Of a stretch of DNA of 28,224 bases, positions 1 through 8,386 are shown in pieces. Position 1 is the stretch's first letter. Each line of letters starts with the position of its first letter. The DNA lies in assembly GCA_017545095.1 (NCBI GenBank), contig JAFYCU010000005.1, positions 1-28,224 of the forward strand. The letters run 5' to 3'. Under the pieces are notes generated by a model. It had not been told where the DNA came from. It did no database searches and worked only from the letters and a program-made list of their open reading frames with translations. This stretch comes from Muribaculaceae bacterium. GTDB lineage: Bacteria > Bacteroidota > Bacteroidia > Bacteroidales > Muribaculaceae. The position numbers and the translations under genes are program-made.

Positions 1-2
1 AC

Positions 3-341
3 GACATGGCCGTCGTGCTCAACCAGCAGAGCCTCGACAAGTTCGAGAGCAAAGTGAAACCCGGCGGTGTGCTCATCTACGACAGCTACGGCATCAACAC
101 GCCTCCCACGCGCACCGACATTCGCGTGTGCCGCATCGACGCCACCGAGGCCACCATCGAGATGAACAACAGCAAGACGTTCAACATGATTGTGCTCGGC
201 TCGATGCTCAAGGTGAACTCGATGGTGACCATCGAGAGTGTGCTCAAGGCTCTCAAGAAGACCCTTCCCGAGCGCCACCACCACCTGATTCCCCTCAACG
301 AGGAGGCCCTGAAGAAGGGCATGACGCTCATCAACGACTGA
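3..341 (+). CDS. korC: 2-oxoacid:ferredoxin oxidoreductase, gamma subunit (C-terminal part, cut by window edge)
   Basis: The frame is open from the first base of the window, so this is the C-terminal 112 residues of a longer protein; the ATG at 6 is internal. The pattern AVVLNQQSLDKFE, then VKPGGVLIYDS, then FNMIVLGSMLKV and the end LPERHHHLIPLNEEA is typical of the gamma subunit of 2-oxoglutarate or 2-oxoacid ferredoxin oxidoreductases (KorC/VorC type). These enzymes oxidatively decarboxylate 2-oxoacids to acyl-CoA in the cytoplasm and reduce ferredoxin. The alpha and beta subunit genes would be expected just upstream, outside the window. The gene ends at a TGA and is followed by a strong hairpin. 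The family call is confident; the exact substrate is not. Confidence 0.88.
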   Translation, partial: DMAVVLNQQSLDKFESKVKPGGVLIYDSYGINTPPTRTDIRVCRIDATEATIEMNNSKTFNMIVLGSMLKVNSMVTIESVLKALKKTLPERHHHLIPLNEEALKKGMTLIND

Positions 342-371
342 CCCCCCTTTCGGGTGACATGACAAGAATTT

Positions 372-409
372 CACAGGCTGTGGCAGCTGCCACAGCCTGT
401 GGTTTGTTG
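372..409. terminator. Bidirectional hairpin terminator between convergent genes
   Basis: A perfect 15-bp inverted repeat with no spacer (372-386 against 387-401, CACAGGCTGTGGCAG and its complement) is followed by a T-rich stretch. It sits between the converging korC and metal ATPase genes, so it probably ends both transcripts. An RNA hairpin would leave the central bases unpaired. Confidence 0.75.
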
Positions 410-438
410 TAGCGTTTCGACAAATTCAGGAAACCGTT

Positions 439-2475
439 TTAATCTCCGCTTTTGTGGGAGAGCTTGTTGCCCAGAGTGCGCATAGCGTTGAGGACGGCGA
501 GCACGGTGACGCCCACGTCGGCGAAGACGGCCATCCACATCGTGGCCAATCCGCAGGCAGCGAGGACGAGCACGGCGAGCTTGATGCCGATGGACAGCAC
601 CACATTCTGGCGGGCGATGCGCAGTGTGCGCCGTGCCACGGCCACGGCATCGGCAATCTTGAGCGGGTTGTCGTCCATGAGCACCACGTCGGCGGCCTCG
701 ATGGCGGCGTCGCTGCCCAGTGCTCCCATGGCGATGCCCACATCGGCGCGGGCAAGCACGGGCGCGTCGTTGATGCCGTCGCCCACCATGGCCAATGCTC
801 CATCACCTTCGGCAAGCAGCCGCTCCACGTGCGCCATCTTGTCGGACGGCAACAACTCGGCGTGATGCTCGTTGATGCCCAACTGCTGCGCCACGGCATC
901 GGCCACCGCCTGCCGGTCGCCGGTGAGCATCACCGTGCGGCGAATGCCCTGCTCGTGCAGCGCGGCGATGGCCTGGGCACTGTGAGGCTTCAGCTGGTCG
1001 GTGATGGCGATATGGCCGGCGTAACGGCCATTGATGGCGACGTGAATCACCGTTCCCGCCGCCTGCCGACAGTGCTCGCAGTCGTGCCAGGCAGCCCCAG
1101 CGGCCTCCATCAAGCGTGTGTTGCCCACCCACACCACATCATCGCCCACCTGGGCACGGATGCCCTCACCGGCCACCTCCTCCACGGCAGCCACCGCACA
1201 CCCGTCGGAGGCCGCCTCGGGGAAAGCCGCGCGCAAGGCGGCCCCGATGGGATGGGTGGAGTAATGCTCCACATGAGCCGCAAGATGCAGCAGATGATGC
1301 TCGTCGCAGGCCTCGGGGTGCACGGCGGTGACGGCAAACTGGCCGTGGGTGAGCGTGCCCGTCTTGTCGAACACCACAGTGTGAAGCCGGTCGAGCACAT
1401 CGATAAAGTTGGCCCCCTTGATGAGAATGCCTCGCCTCGACGCAGCCCCAATGCCGCCAAAGAACGTGAGTGGCACACTGAGCACAAGCGCACACGGGCA
1501 CGACACCACCAGGAACATCAGTGCTCGATAGAGCCATGTGGGGAAGGTGGCGGCAAAATTCCCCGACAGGAGCGGTGGCAGCAACGCCAACACCACGGCG
1601 GCGAGGGTGACAATGGGGGTGTAGATGCGGGCGAAACGGGTGATGAACGCTTCGCTGTGCGACTTGTGCTCGTCGGCGTTCTTGACCAGATGCAGGATTT
1701 TCGACACGGTGCTCTCGCCATAGGGCTTGGTAGTGCGCACCTTGAGCACTCCCGACACATTGACGCAGCCCGAAATCACCTCGTCGTCCACGGTCACATC
1801 GCGTGGCAGGCTCTCGCCGGTGAGGGCCACCGTGTTGAGGGCCGACTCGCCGTGGGTCACCACACCGTCGAGCGGCACGCGCTCGCCCGGACGGATGACG
1901 ATGGTCTCGCCCACGGCCACCTCGTGGGGAGTCACCGTGAGCTCACGGCCATCGCGCTCCACGATAGCCGTGTCGGGACGGATGTCCATCAAGTGTGCAA
2001 TGCTTGCCCGGCTCTTGCCCTCGGCATACCCCTCGAAGAGCTCGCCCACTTGGAAAAAGAGCATCACAAACACCGCTTCGGCAAACTCGGTGTCGGCACC
2101 AGGCAGGAACCCGATGGCGAGGGCTCCGATGGTGGCCACCGACATCAGGAAATGCTCGTTGAACGCATCGCCGTGCATCAGCCCTTCGGCGGCCTCCTTG
2201 AGTGTGTCCCACCCTACTACCAGATAAGGCACCAGATATATCAACAGCTGCTGCCACAGCGGCAACCGGCAGGAGTGTTCGATGGCGACCGCTGCCGCCA
2301 GCAGCAATGCCGCCACCACGATGCGCACCAACGTAGCTCGCAGGCCGCCATGCGGATGGTGGTCGTGGTGGTGACCTTCATCGTGGTGGTGGTGACAGCC
2401 ACAACCACGATGATTATGCGTGGACGCGCAGCACTCGTCGTGGTGATGATGGTGGTGGGTGGAATGATTGGCCAT
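439..2475 (-). CDS. P1B-type heavy-metal-exporting ATPase (Zn/Cd/Pb type), His-rich N terminus
   Basis: A 678-residue P1B ATPase that would pump a soft divalent metal out across the inner membrane. Visible motifs: TGES actuator loop at 219-222, CPC metal-binding motif in a membrane helix at 326-328, phosphorylated Asp370 in DKTGTLTHG, the His-Pro pair at 408-409, and the hinge GDGINDAP from 565. CPC with HP and no CopA-like features fits the ZntA/CadA branch. The first 44 residues are an extreme His/Cys-rich segment (runs of six, four and three His) in place of the usual CxxC heavy-metal-associated domain, pointing to zinc or a similar metal binding there. The gene stands alone, convergent with korC, with a -7-like element 25 bp before the start. 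An antisense frame of nearly equal length is open but is an artefact of GC-rich codons. Confidence 0.93.
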   Translation of the reverse strand: MANHSTHHHHHHDECCASTHNHRGCGCHHHHDEGHHHDHHPHGGLRATLVRIVVAALLLAAAVAIEHSCRLPLWQQLLIYLVPYLVVGWDTLKEAAEGLMHGDAFNEHFLMSVATIGALAIGFLPGADTEFAEAVFVMLFFQVGELFEGYAEGKSRASIAHLMDIRPDTAIVERDGRELTVTPHEVAVGETIVIRPGERVPLDGVVTHGESALNTVALTGESLPRDVTVDDEVISGCVNVSGVLKVRTTKPYGESTVSKILHLVKNADEHKSHSEAFITRFARIYTPIVTLAAVVLALLPPLLSGNFAATFPTWLYRALMFLVVSCPCALVLSVPLTFFGGIGAASRRGILIKGANFIDVLDRLHTVVFDKTGTLTHGQFAVTAVHPEACDEHHLLHLAAHVEHYSTHPIGAALRAAFPEAASDGCAVAAVEEVAGEGIRAQVGDDVVWVGNTRLMEAAGAAWHDCEHCRQAAGTVIHVAINGRYAGHIAITDQLKPHSAQAIAALHEQGIRRTVMLTGDRQAVADAVAQQLGINEHHAELLPSDKMAHVERLLAEGDGALAMVGDGINDAPVLARADVGIAMGALGSDAAIEAADVVLMDDNPLKIADAVAVARRTLRIARQNVVLSIGIKLAVLVLAACGLATMWMAVFADVGVTVLAVLNAMRTLGNKLSHKSGD

Positions 2476-2500
2476 AGCTTATTCTGATTGGTTTCGGCGA

Positions 2501-2508
2501 CAAAGGTA
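2501..2508 (-). promoter_or_regulatory. Putative -7 element for the metal ATPase
   Basis: Read on the minus strand this is TACCTTTG, matching the Bacteroidetes -7 consensus TAnnTTTG, 25 bp upstream of the ATG. I do not see a good -33 TTTG at the expected distance, so only the -7 element is supported. Confidence 0.45.
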
Positions 2509-2758
2509 GCTCAAAAACCATTGCCGCACACCATCGCTCGGCCACAAATGCGCCAACTTTGCAACTCAGTCGCAAAAACGAGCGGCTGGCGCAATGCGGC
2601 GTGGAGCGAGACTCGTCTCGCCTTACACCGACAAAGAGCAACCATCTTGCATCTCGCATATTGCTTCTTGCAATGGCACACTATTTGCAAGAGGGTGTAG
2701 CAGCACACCCGTTTGGGCTTGGCAGACTGATTGTTTTATCGCTAAACTTCTGAAGACT

Positions 2759-3172
2759 ATGGAACGACGCAAGATTGTGGACTTTGACGCCTACAGCAAC
2801 TATTTCAACGACCCGCAATTGTGGGAAAAGCTCAAGAAAGTGGCCAAGAAAGCTGGCATCAAGGTGGTATATACCGCCCTCGTGCTTTACTATGTGACAC
2901 GCGACCCCCGTGTACCAAACGCCGACAAGCTGAAGATATATGGTGCGCTGGGCTATTTCATCCTGCCCACCGACCTGATACCGGATGCCATCATCGGCTT
3001 GGGGTTCACCGACGACCTTGCCGCCCTGGCGTGGGCCATCTATATGGTGCGCGGCTACATCACCGACGACATCGAGCGTCAGGCCGAGGCCAAGCTGCGC
3101 GAGTGGTTCGGCGACTTCGACCACTCACAAATCGCGCCCCTGGTGCAACGCGAGCAGGCCTCTGAGGGGTGA
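2759..3172 (+). CDS. DUF1232 (YkvA-like) small membrane-associated protein
   Basis: A 137-residue protein. The central part, LYYVTRDPRVPNADKLKIYG then ALGYFILPTDLIPDAI, is the signature of the DUF1232/YkvA family: a hydrophobic helix, the YFILPxDLIPD core and a second hydrophobic stretch (GFTDDLAALAWAIYMV). The function of the family is unknown; it is usually thought to be membrane-associated. I chose the ATG at 2759 because the frame upstream (open from 2594) reads as low-quality sequence with no family similarity, while MERRKIVDFDAYSNYFN is a natural start. It follows the divergent metal ATPase and has no operon partner. Confidence 0.8.
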   Translation: MERRKIVDFDAYSNYFNDPQLWEKLKKVAKKAGIKVVYTALVLYYVTRDPRVPNADKLKIYGALGYFILPTDLIPDAIIGLGFTDDLAALAWAIYMVRGYITDDIERQAEAKLREWFGDFDHSQIAPLVQREQASEG

Positions 3173-3365
3173 ATACGCAACGCTCGACGCGGCGGTGTGA
3201 CGGTAGGTGCAACCATGTCGGCCACAGCACAACCTTTACACTAAACAATAATAATTATCATTTGATTTAAAGCGAATTGATTACATATGATTAGATTATT
3301 GCTTTAACAACACGCGCACTTAAAGTATCGCTATATACCTTGGTAGTGGTCCGCGACTAACCATT

Positions 3366-3606
3366 CGGCCTTCAGCCGCATCATGATGCGGCTCTACATG
3401 ATTCGGTTTTGACTCGGGCTACTTTTGACTCGGCCTTCAACCGCATTGATGCGGCTCTACATGATTCAGTTTTTACGGACTACTTTTGACTCGGCCTTCA
3501 GCCGCATTGCGGCTCTACATGATTCGGTTTTGACTCGGGCTACCAGCCTTAGCCGCATCAGATGCGGCTCTACATGATTCGGTTTTGACTTGGGTCACTT
3601 TTGACT
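3366..3606. repeat. Four tandem imperfect repeats, each with a CCGCAT/ATGCGG hairpin
   Basis: Units begin near 3366, 3431, 3492 and 3544 and are about 52-65 bp long. Each has the order: GCCTTCAGCCGCAT-like left arm, ATGCGGCTCTACATGATTC right arm, then GGTTTTGACTCGGGCTACT. The left arm and ATGCGGC pair as a hairpin. The stem is kept in all four while the loop varies: CATG self-complementary centre in unit 1, TG in unit 2, a collapsed loop in unit 3, CAG in unit 4. A fifth partial unit (CGGCC) follows. Conserved stems with changing loops suggest the structure matters. Confidence 0.8.
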
Positions 3607-3715
3607 CGGCCGCCTGCGCTGCGCTGGGTCCCACGGGGTTTGGGGAAGCCTTTTGTGCTGGTTCAAGGATTCGGCTGGGTATATTTCGACCATGACGAAA
3701 AAAAGCGGCTATTGT

Positions 3716-3747
3716 TTTGGCCACGCGAGGAATAATGCCTACTTTTG
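3716..3747 (+). promoter_or_regulatory. Bacteroidetes-type promoter for the SanA-like gene
   Basis: TTTG at 3716-3719, a 20-bp spacer, then TACTTTTG at 3740-3747, a full match to TTTG/TAnnTTTG. The ATG at 3782 follows 34 bp later. Confidence 0.65.
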
Positions 3748-3781
3748 CAACTTGAAAAGTGACCTAAACCTCGATTCAACC

Positions 3782-4429
3782 ATGAAACGATTCTGGCAGA
3801 AAACATTCAAATGGCTTTTGATTGCATGCGTGGCGTGCGCCTCGGTGATTGCGGTGTGCAACATCATCGTGCTGCAAGCCAGCCGGGGGAGGCTCTATGA
3901 CCGCGTGGCCGATGTGCCTCACCGCCACGCGGCCCTCTTGGGCACCAACCGCGTGAGCCGCTGGGGCGGTCGAAACCCCTACTACTACAACCGCATCGAC
4001 ACCATGGCGGCGCTGTATCACGCTGGCAAGGTGGACAGCATCATCGTGAGCGGCGACAACCTATCGAAGTATTACAACGAACCCGACATGATGCGTGCCG
4101 ACCTGGTGGCGCGCGGTGTGCCCGACAGTGTGATCCACTCCGACTTCGCCGGCCTGCGCACGCTCGATTCGGTGGTGCGTGCGAACAAGATTTTCGGCCA
4201 GGACAGCGTGCTGGTGGTGTCGCAACAGTTCCACAACGAACGCGCCATCTATCTGGCCAAGGCGCATGGCATCGACGCCATTGGCATGAACGCCGGCAAC
4301 TGGCGAAAAGGACGACTGCGCTTCCACATGATGGCTCGGGAATGCCTGCTCGCTCGCCCCAAGGCGGTGATTGACATCCTCTTCGGCAAGCGGCCACGCT
4401 ATGGCGGAGACACCATCGATATTGGCTGA
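3782..4429 (+). CDS. SanA/YdcF-like DUF218 membrane-anchored envelope protein
   Basis: A 215-residue protein with one N-terminal membrane helix (about residues 11-33) and a periplasmic DUF218 domain. Visible family features are ALLGTNR after the helix, YYYNRIDTMAALYHAGKVD, IIVSGDNLSKYYNEPDMMRA, and DSVLVVSQQFHNERAIYLAK followed by GIDAIGMNA. This order matches SanA, a protein tied to envelope barrier function and vancomycin exclusion in enterobacteria; the biochemical activity is not settled. The start at 3782 is chosen because it gives a typical signal-anchor and sits 34 bp after a good promoter; an upstream start at 3653 would lie before the promoter. It appears to be a single-gene unit. 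Confidence 0.82.
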   Translation: MKRFWQKTFKWLLIACVACASVIAVCNIIVLQASRGRLYDRVADVPHRHAALLGTNRVSRWGGRNPYYYNRIDTMAALYHAGKVDSIIVSGDNLSKYYNEPDMMRADLVARGVPDSVIHSDFAGLRTLDSVVRANKIFGQDSVLVVSQQFHNERAIYLAKAHGIDAIGMNAGNWRKGRLRFHMMARECLLARPKAVIDILFGKRPRYGGDTIDIG

Positions 4430-4502
4430 GGCGAGAAGTATGCCAAAGTGAAATTTCTCAAGAAAACCAAAAGCATTGCCACGATTTGGCAAACCGCAAC
4501 AG

Positions 4503-4510
4503 TAACTTTG
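4503..4510 (+). promoter_or_regulatory. Putative -7 element for the MoxR operon
   Basis: TAACTTTG matches TAnnTTTG. A TTTG lies at 4485-4488, but its 14-bp spacing is short, so the -33 element is uncertain. The element lies downstream of a possible TTG start at 4486, which favours the ATG at 4552 as the real start of the next gene. Confidence 0.5.
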
Positions 4511-4551
4511 TGCCATTTCCAAAAACAACGCTATTTCCAAACACCCACATC

Positions 4552-6105
4552 ATGAAAACCCCACAACACATCAAGATGCTAATCGCCGCGATGAGCGAAG
4601 GCATTTACGAAAAAGACCACATCATGTCGCTGACGTTGCTCAGTGCGGTGGCCGGCGAAAGCGTGTTCCTGCTCGGCCCTCCGGGCACGGCCAAGAGCCT
4701 GGTGGCCCGAAGGCTGAAGATGGCCTTCAGCGGCGGCCGGTCGTTTGAATACCTGATGTCGCGTTTCTCCACCCCGGACGAGATTTTCGGCCCCGTGTCG
4801 ATTTCGTTGCTCAAGAACGAAGACCGCTACGAGCGCGTGGTCGACGGCTTTCTGCCATCGGCCACGGTAGTGTTTCTCGACGAGATATGGAAAGCCGGCC
4901 CATCGATCCAGAACGCGTTGCTCACGGCCATCAACGAGCGCATCTTCCAGAACGGCCGCGAGACGCTGCACCTGCCCATGAAAGTGCTCATCGCCGCCAG
5001 CAACGAGCTACCCGCCGAGGGTGAGGGACTCGAGGCACTGTGGGACCGCTTTCTGGTGCGCTTGGTGAGCAACTGCATTCAAAACGAGACCACCTTCTTC
5101 AAGATGATCCGCAGCCGCCCCGCCGAGCAAGCCTCCATCGCCGACAAGCTCCTCATCACCAACGAGCTATACGCCCAGTGGCAGCGCGACATCGAGCAGG
5201 TGGCCATCCCCGACGAGGTGTGCGCCTGCGTGAGCCACATCCGTCGCCGACTGGCCGAAGAGGGGAAGAAAGAGGGCATCGGCCCCATGGACTATTACAC
5301 CTCGGACCGCCGCTGGCGCAAAGCATTCCGCCTGTTGCAGACCTCGGCGATGCTCAACGGCCGCGAGGCCGTCGATGCCACCGACGTGCCGCTGCTCATG
5401 CACTGCCTGTGGAACAAAGCCGAGACCATCGCCACCATCATCGACATCGTGACCGAAAGCCTCACCGCCGGTATCAACACCCAGCTCGACCGCATGGTGC
5501 GCGAGGCCGAGAAAACCCTGCGCAACGCATCCACACCAAAGAAAGAGAAAGAAAAATTACCGCAGACCGACAACCGCGTGTTCAGGCTTGTCAATCAGTT
5601 CTACTACGACTTGAAAGACTATCCCGACGGACACTGCCTGCTGTATAAATGGGACTACAACAACCTGAGCGCCACGCGCAACACCGATGCCCTGCTCTAC
5701 CGCGACCACGACAAGCAGGCTTGGGTGATTCATGCCATCTACAGCGGTGCCCCCATGATGAATGCGCAGCCGTCGAGCGGCAGCGAGGTGCGCAAGGTGA
5801 AGCTGCGCCAGTGCAAAGGCGGCATCATCGTCGATGGCACCCCATATGCCTTGAACGGCTTCATCACACAGGGCGAGACGGGCGCAGAAACCGCCACCAG
5901 CAACACGCCAGTCGACAATGCCTTGATTGTCATTTCAAGTCAACTGCAGCCAAAGCTGCAAGCCCTGCACGAGGCCTTCTCTGCCGGTAAACACCTCTTC
6001 CTGTCGCCCGACGACCTCGCCCTGGTGAACCACAAACTCAAGCTGTGCGACAAACACCTGGCCGAGGCCGAGGTGAAGCTCCAAAACACCAGTCAACTGC
6101 TATGA
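4552..6105 (+). CDS. MoxR/RavA-family AAA+ ATPase
   Basis: A 517-residue AAA+ ATPase of the MoxR group, closest in layout to RavA. Walker A is GPPGTAKS at 42-49, Walker B is VVFLDEIWKAGPSIQNALL with Asp110-Glu111, sensor 1 lies in AASNELPAEGEG, and the arginine-finger region is LEALWDRFLVRL. The C-terminal 200 residues lack a motif I can name and may be the counterpart of the RavA accessory domain. MoxR ATPases work with VWA partners as chaperone-like remodellers of protein complexes. The stop overlaps the start of the VWA gene by 4 nt (ATGA), so the two are translationally coupled. The start at 4552 lies 41 bp after a -7 element. Confidence 0.88.
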   Translation: MKTPQHIKMLIAAMSEGIYEKDHIMSLTLLSAVAGESVFLLGPPGTAKSLVARRLKMAFSGGRSFEYLMSRFSTPDEIFGPVSISLLKNEDRYERVVDGFLPSATVVFLDEIWKAGPSIQNALLTAINERIFQNGRETLHLPMKVLIAASNELPAEGEGLEALWDRFLVRLVSNCIQNETTFFKMIRSRPAEQASIADKLLITNELYAQWQRDIEQVAIPDEVCACVSHIRRRLAEEGKKEGIGPMDYYTSDRRWRKAFRLLQTSAMLNGREAVDATDVPLLMHCLWNKAETIATIIDIVTESLTAGINTQLDRMVREAEKTLRNASTPKKEKEKLPQTDNRVFRLVNQFYYDLKDYPDGHCLLYKWDYNNLSATRNTDALLYRDHDKQAWVIHAIYSGAPMMNAQPSSGSEVRKVKLRQCKGGIIVDGTPYALNGFITQGETGAETATSNTPVDNALIVISSQLQPKLQALHEAFSAGKHLFLSPDDLALVNHKLKLCDKHLAEAEVKLQNTSQLL

Positions 6106-7472
6106 CCCAAGCCGACCTTGCCAGCCGTCTGCAAGCCTACGACCAAGCGTTCGACATCTACATCGACCGCCAGCAACTGCCCGACGATCTCTCGCCCGAC
6201 GACCCACTGGCGGGTTTCTTGCAGCACACCATCGACAGCAACCCCCAGCTATCCGGCCAAGACCCGTTGTGGACCGATATGCTGCGCGACGAGCTGATGA
6301 AATTCATGCGCGCCATGCTCCAGCTCTTCGCCCCCATCGAACAAGACCAACAAAGCGAACAGGAGTGGATTGACGAGTTCGACGGCTTGTCGCTCGACGA
6401 CAAGCGCTACCAGTGGACGCGCGTCTATCACCACATCAAGCAGCACTACACTGCGCAGGAAGTGAACATCGACGGCTATGTGGCACAATTTGCCGACCAC
6501 GCTGCCGAGGACGTGCTCAGCGCCTTGATAGCCGACTGGCGAGCGGCCTGCGACGCACGAGCAGCAGAAGCCAAACAACGGCTCATCGCACGCCACCGCA
6601 AGCAGTGGGAGCTGCATGTGAAAAACTGGGGCAACACCGACTATGAGCAACGCCGCCGCGTGCAGCGGGTAATGCATCACTATCCGCAGCTCACCGAGAT
6701 TGTGCGCATCATGGGTCGCGAGCAGCCGCGCCGCGACGATGCCATGGATGACACCGTGCGCCGCTACCTGCCCCTGCTCCCCTCACCCCCACTCCCTGCC
6801 GCCGAGGCCCAGGAGGTGGCCGCCGGCCGCGACCTGCAACACCTGCTCCCCAGTGAGACCGCCCTGCTGGCCGATGCCGACACCGAACCCCTCTTCTACC
6901 TCAAATATGCGATGCACGGCCTGCAGCTGTTTGCCAACCGTCCGCGCCAAGAGAGCACCGAGAAAACCGAGCAAAGTCCACGCAAGCCAAGGCTGGAACG
7001 CGGACCCATCATCGTGGCCATCGACACCAGTGCCTCGATGTGGGGCCGACCCGAAAAGTTGGCCCGCTGCCTGCTGGGGCAATTGCTCAACATGGCCCGC
7101 CGTCAGCGACGCAGCTGCCTGCTCATCTCGTTTGCCGTGCGTGCCAAGGCCATCGACCTGGCTCATCCCGCCAACTGGTTCAAGCTGGAAGAGTTTTTCG
7201 ACAACCACTTCTCGGGCGGCACCAACGGCGAAGAGATGCTTGCTGCCGGACTGCAACAGCTGCAAGGGAAAACCTACAGCATGGCCGACATGCTCATCAT
7301 CAGCGACTTCCAGTTCCCCACGCCACTCCCCGACACCCGCCGGCGCATGAACCAGGAGCGAAGCAAGGGCACGCGGTTCTACGGCCTGCAAATCGGCAAC
7401 GACAGTCATTATTATAAACCCATCCTCGACCGCCTATGGCAAGTGGCACGCATCGGCAAACTCGATTTGTAA
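6102..7472 (+). CDS. ViaA-like VWA-domain protein, partner of the MoxR ATPase
   Basis: A 456-residue protein with a helical N-terminal part and a C-terminal von Willebrand factor A domain from about residue 300. The metal-ion site is complete: DTSAS with Asp308, Ser310 and Ser312, Thr374 in SGGTN, and Asp402 in IISDF. The segment LLPSETALLADADTEPLFYL just before the VWA domain resembles the corresponding region of ViaA, the VWA partner of RavA. It overlaps the ATPase gene by 4 nt and the metallopeptidase gene by 37 nt. The likely role is as adaptor that links the ATPase to its substrate; the substrate is unknown. Confidence 0.86.
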   Translation: MTQADLASRLQAYDQAFDIYIDRQQLPDDLSPDDPLAGFLQHTIDSNPQLSGQDPLWTDMLRDELMKFMRAMLQLFAPIEQDQQSEQEWIDEFDGLSLDDKRYQWTRVYHHIKQHYTAQEVNIDGYVAQFADHAAEDVLSALIADWRAACDARAAEAKQRLIARHRKQWELHVKNWGNTDYEQRRRVQRVMHHYPQLTEIVRIMGREQPRRDDAMDDTVRRYLPLLPSPPLPAAEAQEVAAGRDLQHLLPSETALLADADTEPLFYLKYAMHGLQLFANRPRQESTEKTEQSPRKPRLERGPIIVAIDTSASMWGRPEKLARCLLGQLLNMARRQRRSCLLISFAVRAKAIDLAHPANWFKLEEFFDNHFSGGTNGEEMLAAGLQQLQGKTYSMADMLIISDFQFPTPLPDTRRRMNQERSKGTRFYGLQIGNDSHYYKPILDRLWQVARIGKLDL

Positions 7473-8065
7473 TCAATCCGCGCTTCAGGCTTCGTTTCCC
7501 GCTGTTTGCGGTGAACTGGCACGAGGTCGACGAGGCGATGCTGCGTCACGAAGCGCAGCGGTTAGCCCCGTCGCCGGGCATCTACCTGAGCGGCAGCACC
7601 GTGATGGTGGCCGTGCCCACAGCCCAGAACGATGCGCTCGACCTCTACTATGGCACGGACACCCATTTCGACAATGTGCGTCTGCAACGCTGGTTGCGCA
7701 CCACCATCCGCGACGCCATCACCCACCGCGCCAACGAGGTGCTGCCTGCCCGCACACGCGAGTTGGCCAATAAGCACGGCTTGAGCGTGCGTGCCGTGAC
7801 CATTCGTAAACTGCCGCGACGCATTCTGGGTCAATGTGACAGTTTGCAGCGCATCAGCCTGTCGCCCATGCTCGTGGTGTTTCCCACCGACTTCATGGAC
7901 GACACCATCCTGCACGAACTCGCCCACACGCGGCACATGCATCACCGCAAAGCGTTCTGGACGCTCCTCACCCAACTGCTCGGCACCGACGCCCGCGAAC
8001 AAAAACGGCTCATGGACATCGTGTTGTGCAAATATCTTGAATACTATCAGTTTCTGATGCGGTAA
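7436..8065 (+). CDS. YgjP-like (DUF45/WLM-type) zinc metallopeptidase
   Basis: A 209-residue protein with a zincin motif ILHELAHTRHMHH: His160, Glu161 and His164 with a third His at 169 or 170, followed by FWTLLTQLL. The preceding block, ILGQCDSLQRISLSPMLVVF, matches the GxCxxxxxIxLxxxL strand of YgjP/DUF45 proteins. The N-terminal half is the usual beta-rich region. In this family the motif is normally read as a zinc-dependent peptidase, though substrates are mostly unknown. The start lies 37 nt inside the VWA gene in another frame; no good later start precedes the conserved region, so coupling to the VWA gene is likely. This third gene makes the operon ATPase, VWA adaptor, peptidase. Confidence 0.8.
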   Translation: MASGTHRQTRFVINPRFRLRFPLFAVNWHEVDEAMLRHEAQRLAPSPGIYLSGSTVMVAVPTAQNDALDLYYGTDTHFDNVRLQRWLRTTIRDAITHRANEVLPARTRELANKHGLSVRAVTIRKLPRRILGQCDSLQRISLSPMLVVFPTDFMDDTILHELAHTRHMHHRKAFWTLLTQLLGTDAREQKRLMDIVLCKYLEYYQFLMR

Positions 8066-8386
8066 CATGGAGAGTGATGAGGGATGCGATTGAAGCTAAC
8101 GCATAATAGGGATTATAAGGCATCTTAAAGATTCTAAGACATCTTAATGACATCTCCTACGTCCTATCTCTTGGCCCTTGGTTCTTTATATAAGCCCCTC
8201 CTTTAGGATGTGTTTGGGGAAGTCAGGTGCTTGGTGCTTTCATCACTTTTACAAGTAGAAACGGCCATTGGTCGATGTTTGAGGCTTGTTGGTCGAAAGT
8301 GCGGCTATGTGGATTTAACCTATGGCCTGCTATGGTGTCAAAGAGACAAACAACCGAATTTATTCACCATCTAAACTTCAAGAACG
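8066..8386. other. Intergenic region, about 320 bp
   Basis: No gene seen. It contains two copies of CATCTTAA about 19 bp apart near 8120-8147 and AT-rich sequence. I found no clear TTTG/TAnnTTTG promoter, although the secreted-protein gene at 8387 must be transcribed from somewhere here. Confidence 0.4.

Larger units (their letters stand above)
3173..3781. other. Intergenic region, about 600 bp, with tandem hairpin repeats
   Basis: No credible gene is seen. The first part (to about 3350) is AT-rich and unremarkable. The middle holds four tandem hairpin-bearing repeats, listed separately. The last part carries a good Bacteroidetes promoter for the gene at 3782. Short open frames here have no protein-like character. 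Confidence 0.6.

Noticed and set aside
454..2487. 677-codon open frame antisense to the metal ATPase
   Set aside because: GC-rich third positions keep the opposite strand free of stops; its translation is His/Arg/Gly-rich with no domain, while the minus strand shows all P-type motifs.
2594..2758. Longer N terminus for the DUF1232 protein
   Set aside because: The extra 55 residues show no family similarity and the ATG at 2759 begins right before conserved sequence.
3366..3606. CRISPR-like appearance of the tandem repeats
   Set aside because: Units are imperfect and directly abutting, there are no unique spacers, and no cas genes are present.
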